From positions 186,001 to 250,000 of the forward strand of contig NZ_FOZK01000003.1 of the NCBI RefSeq assembly GCF_900114435.1: 64,000 nucleotides of DNA, in the 5' to 3' direction. The position numbers and the translations under genes were made by a program. Source of the DNA: Halomicrobium zhouii (lineage in GTDB: Archaea > Halobacteriota > Halobacteria > Halobacteriales > Haloarculaceae). Below the pieces are notes generated by a model. That model saw only the letters and a list, made by a program, of their open reading frames with translations. It was not told the origin of the DNA and did not search any database. Position 1 is the stretch's first letter, and every line of letters begins with the position of its first letter. Shown piece after piece: positions 60,907 to 64,000 of the stretch.

Positions 60907-61536
60907 CTCCTCACTCCCGACCCGAATAACCTGCAGCAGAGAGTAGACAGGTACGTCGGCGATGTCGCCGACGCCGCGCTTGTCCGCGAGTACGACGCAG
61001 GCGACCGGGTTACCGCCCTGCTCGCGGATTGCCTCGACCGTCTCCGTCATCGTCGTGCCGCTCGTGATGGTGTCGTCGACGACGTAGCAGTCGCGGTCGC
61101 GGATCTGGGCGAAGTTCCGGGAGAAGGATCCGTCGAGCCCCTGGTCCTTCTCGTCGTCCCACTGGTGCTTGGTTGGCGCGTAGGTGCCCAGGTCGGTCTC
61201 GAGTTCTCGCGCGACGGTCGTCGCCAGCGGGGCGCCGGCCTTCTCGATACCGATGGTGAGGTCGACGTCCTCGCCCTCCTTGGAGAGGAGGTCGGCCATC
61301 GCCGCACCGAGGTGGGAGAGGCGCTTGCTGTCGCGACCGATGGCGCTCCAGTCGACGTGGATGTCGTGGGGGCCACTCGTGGGTTCGACGACTGGTTCGG
61401 CGCCCGTGTCGCTTCGCTCGACGAGCCAGCTCGCCGTCTCGCGCGAGACGTTCAGTTCGTCCGCGATCTCGCCTTTCGAGAGGCCGCGCTCGGCGAGCTC
61501 GGCCGCGCCCTCGATGAGGTCGTCGATGTTTTTCAT
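60904..61536 (-). CDS. gfcR: GfcR-like regulator (HTH plus phosphoribosyltransferase domain)
   Basis: This 210-residue protein joins an N-terminal helix-turn-helix (residues 5-45: ERGLSKGEIADELNVSRETA) to a phosphoribosyltransferase-type domain with the PRPP loop CYVVDDTITSGTTM near residue 158. In Haloferax volcanii GfcR activates genes of glucose and fructose breakdown, including those for KDG kinase and pyruvate kinase, and its enzyme-like domain senses a metabolite. Both kinase genes are in this window, 24-26 kb away. A GGCTATTAATCC-type box on the reverse strand, centred about 28 bases upstream, supports the start. Confidence 0.88.
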   Translation of the reverse strand: MKNIDDLIEGAAELAERGLSKGEIADELNVSRETASWLVERSDTGAEPVVEPTSGPHDIHVDWSAIGRDSKRLSHLGAAMADLLSKEGEDVDLTIGIEKAGAPLATTVARELETDLGTYAPTKHQWDDEKDQGLDGSFSRNFAQIRDRDCYVVDDTITSGTTMTETVEAIREQGGNPVACVVLADKRGVGDIADVPVYSLLQVIRVGSEE

Positions 61537-61977
61537 GGTCCTAGGAGTATCTGGGCGGGGGAGGGATTAATAGCCAGTGCAATCGATCGCGAAATCGATC
61601 CTTCGTTTCCCAATGACAGATTTGTAATATATCGGCACCTATTTACTTCGTCTGGTGGTACAGTAACGTGGCTGGGTCGTGTCCGACGACGTCGTCACCG
61701 GACGTCGATTCGAACAAGCGCCACTGCCACCCACTGCCGCGTGAAACGCCACGCCCGGCCACGAGTCGTGAACCGGCGGGGAACAGCGCAGTTTACACTG
61801 CCATGGTCCTATCATTCCCCGCCGGTGTCTCGACGCCTGCGCCACGCCTGTTCCCGGCTGAGGATTCGTGCTGCACTGTTCTCTCGACCGAGTCTGCCGG
61901 TCACCGACTGGGCAGGCCAGCGTGACTGAACGCTCGCTGCCGTCAACGTTTTTACTCGCAGGTGTAGTGGGTGCTGT
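61537..61977. other. 441-base region upstream of gfcR and trmB
   Basis: This region holds the gfcR promoter at its left end and the promoter of the trmB transcript at its right end (61948-61956). Between them, open frames are non-acidic and unlikely to be genes. No clear repeat or palindrome longer than 6 bases was seen. Confidence 0.6.
61948..61956 (+). promoter_or_regulatory. TATA-like box of the leader-trmB transcript
   Basis: GTTTTTACT is centred 26 bases before the ATG at 61978 and 223 bases before the trmB ATG. No comparable box lies at -28 of trmB itself. Confidence 0.5.
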
Positions 61978-62178
61978 ATGGACTGGGAACGGTTGGATCT
62001 GACAGGGGGATCGGTGCACGGCACGGCCGGCGCTGGTTCGTGGACATCGGCGCAGCGCTCCCGACGCGAACGGCCACACCGCAGACGTGAGTGCGCTGCA
62101 GGAGAACATCCGGCGAACGTCCCGAACCCGGGTCGAAGTCCACCGGGAGGGCACGGACCAGCGAGCACGAACCGATGA
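61978..62178 (+). CDS. Possible leader frame (66 residues) overlapping trmB
   Basis: The frame starts MDWERLDLTGGSVHGTAGAG at the position where a leaderless transcript should begin, and its TGA overlaps the trmB ATG (ATGA). After about residue 20 the codon use worsens, while the other two frames briefly look coding (RWFVDIGAALPTRTATPQT and then SALQENIRRTSRTRVEVHRE). It is therefore either a translated leader coupled to trmB or a small gene broken by frameshifts. Confidence 0.35.
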   Translation: MDWERLDLTGGSVHGTAGAGSWTSAQRSRRERPHRRRECAAGEHPANVPNPGRSPPGGHGPASTNR

Positions 62179-63254
62179 AGGACAGCGAACTGATTCAGAT
62201 CCTCGAAGACGCGGGGCTCTCGCCCTATCAGTCCGAGGCGTACGTGACGCTCCTCGCGCTAGGGAACGCCTCGGCGACCGACGTCGCCGACGCCTGTGAC
62301 GTCCCCGACCCCCGGATCTACGACGTCCTGCGGGACCTGGAGGCGAAGGGGTACGTCGAGACGTACCAGCAGGACAGCCTGACGGCCCGGGCCCACGACC
62401 CGGACGTCGTCCTCGACGACCTCCGGTCGCGGTCCAGCGAGTACCTCGACGCGGCCGAGGAGATCGAAGAGCGGTGGAACGAACCGGCCGTCACGGAACA
62501 CGAGGTGAGCATCGTCAAGCGCTTCGACACGGTGATGAACCGCGCGAAGACGCTCGTCGGCGACGCGGAGACACAGATCCAGTTCGCGGGCCACGTGGAC
62601 CAGTTCCGGTCGATGACCGAAGAACTGGCCGCCGCCCACGAGCGGGGCGTCACCGTCAAGATCAGCCTCTGGAGCGACGAGGGGAAGGGGGACCTGCCCG
62701 ACGAGGCAGCACTCGAGGGGGTCTGTACCGAGGCCCGGTACCGGGACCTGCCCTCGCCGTTCGTCGTCATCGTCGACCGGACGTCGACGAGTTTCGCGCC
62801 GAACCAGCGCTCGACCAACGAGTACGGCGTCCTCGTGAGCGACCGAACCTACACCTTCGTCTTCCACTGGTTCTTCCTCACTGCGCTCTGGGAGAGCTGG
62901 GATACCATCTACACCGCGCGGACGGCCGACACGCCCACCACCTACGTCGACATCCGGTACGCGGTCCGCGACCTGGAGACGCTCCTGAACGAAGGGGCAA
63001 CCGTGGAGGTGACGGTCCAGGGCTACGAGATGGAGACGAACGATCCCACCGAGGTTCACGGCGTCGTCACGGACGTGACATTCTCCGGCGACCCGACGGA
63101 GAACGACCAGCAACTACCGCTCTCCCATCTCGCGGGCCGCGTGTCACTCACCGTGGACACGGGGTCGGACGTCGTCGACGTCGGGGGCTGGGGCGCCATC
63201 CTCGAAGAGATCGAGGCCGAGTCCATCACTATCGACGACGTCCAGTACGAGTAA
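62175..63254 (+). CDS. trmB: TrmB-family sugar-responsive transcriptional regulator
   Basis: This 359-residue regulator has a winged helix-turn-helix (residues 8-75: AGLSPYQSEAYVTLLALGNA, then VPDPRIYDVLRDLEAKGYVE), a coiled linker, a PLD-like domain from about residue 110 and a C-terminal TrmB sugar-binding domain (about residues 245-359). In Halobacterium a TrmB of this size controls sugar, amino-acid and cofactor metabolism genes, binding when glucose is absent. The ATG at 62175 is the first that fits the fold. The nearest promoter is about 200 bases upstream, before a leader frame. Confidence 0.88.
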   Translation: MKDSELIQILEDAGLSPYQSEAYVTLLALGNASATDVADACDVPDPRIYDVLRDLEAKGYVETYQQDSLTARAHDPDVVLDDLRSRSSEYLDAAEEIEERWNEPAVTEHEVSIVKRFDTVMNRAKTLVGDAETQIQFAGHVDQFRSMTEELAAAHERGVTVKISLWSDEGKGDLPDEAALEGVCTEARYRDLPSPFVVIVDRTSTSFAPNQRSTNEYGVLVSDRTYTFVFHWFFLTALWESWDTIYTARTADTPTTYVDIRYAVRDLETLLNEGATVEVTVQGYEMETNDPTEVHGVVTDVTFSGDPTENDQQLPLSHLAGRVSLTVDTGSDVVDVGGWGAILEEIEAESITIDDVQYE

Positions 63255-63307
63255 TCTATCCAGGCGAAAATCGCGTCGTCGCTCGGCGTGTGCGACACTG
63301 TCGTGTG

Positions 63308-64000
63308 CTACTCCGAGCTCTCGCCGACGGTGACGCAGCCGCCGTCCGCCGCCGAGCGGTAGAGAGCGTCGATGACTCGCTGGACCGTGAGCGCCTGTTC
63401 GACGGTGTTGCGCTCTGGCTTCTCTCCGCGCGCGACGGCGTCGAGGAAGAGCTTGTCGCCCCCTTTCCAGCCGGTGTACTCCAGCGACGCGTCGGTCACG
63501 GTCGACTCGACGAGGTGGTCGGTCCCCTGCCGACCAGCGTCGAACATCTTCAGTTCCTCGCCACCGAGTTCGAGGCGGGCGCCGGCCTCGGTCCCGCGGA
63601 CGACGAACTCCTCGGTCTCCGTCTGGTTGGCGGCCCAGGACACTTCGAGCGAGATGGTCCGGTCGTCCGCACAGCGGATCATCGCCGTGGCGGAGTCCTC
63701 GACGTCGAACACTGCCTGGTCGGTGCTGTCGTACCAGTCGTCCGGGTCGACGTAGTCCTCGCGCGCGCCGAAGGCCGACCGCGTCACCGCGAACACCTCC
63801 TCGACGGGGGGGAACTCCATGAGGTAGAGTGCCAGATCGATGGCGTGGACGCCGATGTCGATGACGACGCCGCCACCGGAGAGTTTCTCGTCCGTGAACC
63901 AGGAACCGACGCCGGGAATACCCCGCGAGCGGACGTAGTTCGCCTGGACGTGGGTCACCTCGCCGAAGCGCCCCTCGCGCTGATAGCCCTTGAACACCTC
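63308..64000 (-). CDS. Gfo/Idh/MocA-family oxidoreductase, 5' end beyond the window
   Basis: The C-terminal 230 residues are visible, reading in from the right edge. They include the substrate-domain segments VQANYVRSRGIPGVGSWFTD, GGGVVIDIGVHAIDLALYLM and LEVSWAANQTE, typical of the family. The NAD-binding half lies outside the window, so the length and start are unknown. It is a different subgroup from the 58313 gene and convergent with trmB. Confidence 0.85.
   Translation of the reverse strand, partial: EVFKGYQREGRFGEVTHVQANYVRSRGIPGVGSWFTDEKLSGGGVVIDIGVHAIDLALYLMEFPPVEEVFAVTRSAFGAREDYVDPDDWYDSTDQAVFDVEDSATAMIRCADDRTISLEVSWAANQTETEEFVVRGTEAGARLELGGEELKMFDAGRQGTDHLVESTVTDASLEYTGWKGGDKLFLDAVARGEKPERNTVEQALTVQRVIDALYRSAADGGCVTVGESSE

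Noticed and set aside
61639-62154. 171-codon reverse-strand frame between gfcR and trmB
   Set aside because: Non-acidic, Cys/Arg/Ser-rich translation without motif, lying over the trmB promoter.

Overview
This window is chromosomal DNA from a halophilic archaeon (class Halobacteria). The evidence is high GC, very acidic predicted proteins, an archaeal-type N-glycosylation system (aglB, aglJ), diphthamide synthesis (dph2), haloarchaeal Htr-type transducers and TrmB/GfcR-type sugar regulators. Many genes are probably leaderless: a TATA-like box is centred 25-30 bases upstream of the start codon. No tRNA, rRNA or CRISPR array was seen. The genus cannot be told from the sequence alone.

Layout. 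(1) 1-14.9 kb, surface-glycan island: the oligosaccharyltransferase aglB (cut by the left edge), three glycosyltransferases, a polysaccharide-deacetylase-like protein, a lipid-linked-sugar flippase, and five proteins of the alkaline phosphatase/sulfatase fold that share a C-terminal tail ending in a LGY motif. Parts of this island (about 6.2-13.8 kb) look less GC-rich than the rest, as if acquired. (2) 15-19.3 kb: a TrmB-type regulator, a tiny acidic protein, aglJ (first sugar of the N-glycan), a small conserved protein and a rhomboid protease. (3) 19.3-30 kb, housekeeping: a METTL5-like methyltransferase, dph2, a YlbF-family protein, a UlaG-like hydrolase, a coiled-coil protein, a HisG-like protein, a thiamine-type ABC transporter (thiB-thiP-thiQ) and a PurM/HypE-fold protein. 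(4) 30.1-33.5 kb: a tyrosine recombinase with a small DUF5805-like partner, followed by 1.8 kb with no convincing intact gene, enclosed by two similar palindromes. (5) 33.5-35.5 kb: a transducer-like protein lacking the chemoreceptor hairpin tip. (6) 35.6-48.1 kb, central carbon metabolism: KDG kinase, pyruvate kinase and ROK glucokinase (semi-phosphorylative Entner-Doudoroff and lower glycolysis), an Orc1/Cdc6-like ATPase, then divergent glycerol genes (glpK plus a membrane protein leftward, glpABC rightward). (7) 48.1-56.4 kb: UspA, a 7TM histidine kinase, an acetyltransferase, PEP carboxylase, a repeat- and palindrome-rich intergenic region and a canonical chemotaxis-type transducer. (8) 56.4-64 kb: sugar isomerase-like and Gfo/Idh/MocA proteins, an AIM24-like protein, an M24-fold protein without a full metal site, an intergenic repeat array with covarying hairpins, gfcR, trmB and a partial second Gfo/Idh/MocA gene.

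How it fits together. AglJ and AglB are the start and end of S-layer/archaellin N-glycosylation, and the other glycosyltransferases, the flippase and the phosphatase/sulfatase-fold enzymes probably build and decorate the glycan. GfcR and TrmB are known haloarchaeal regulators of sugar catabolism, and the window also holds their likely targets (KDG kinase, pyruvate kinase, glucokinase, and glycerol feeding in at triose phosphate).

The least expected observation is that three sensory or metabolic genes (the hairpin-less transducer, pyk and trmB) each follow a short open reading frame. Its ATG sits where a leaderless transcript should begin, and its stop overlaps the start of the main gene. This could be a translational-coupling device, but it is inferred from spacing only.
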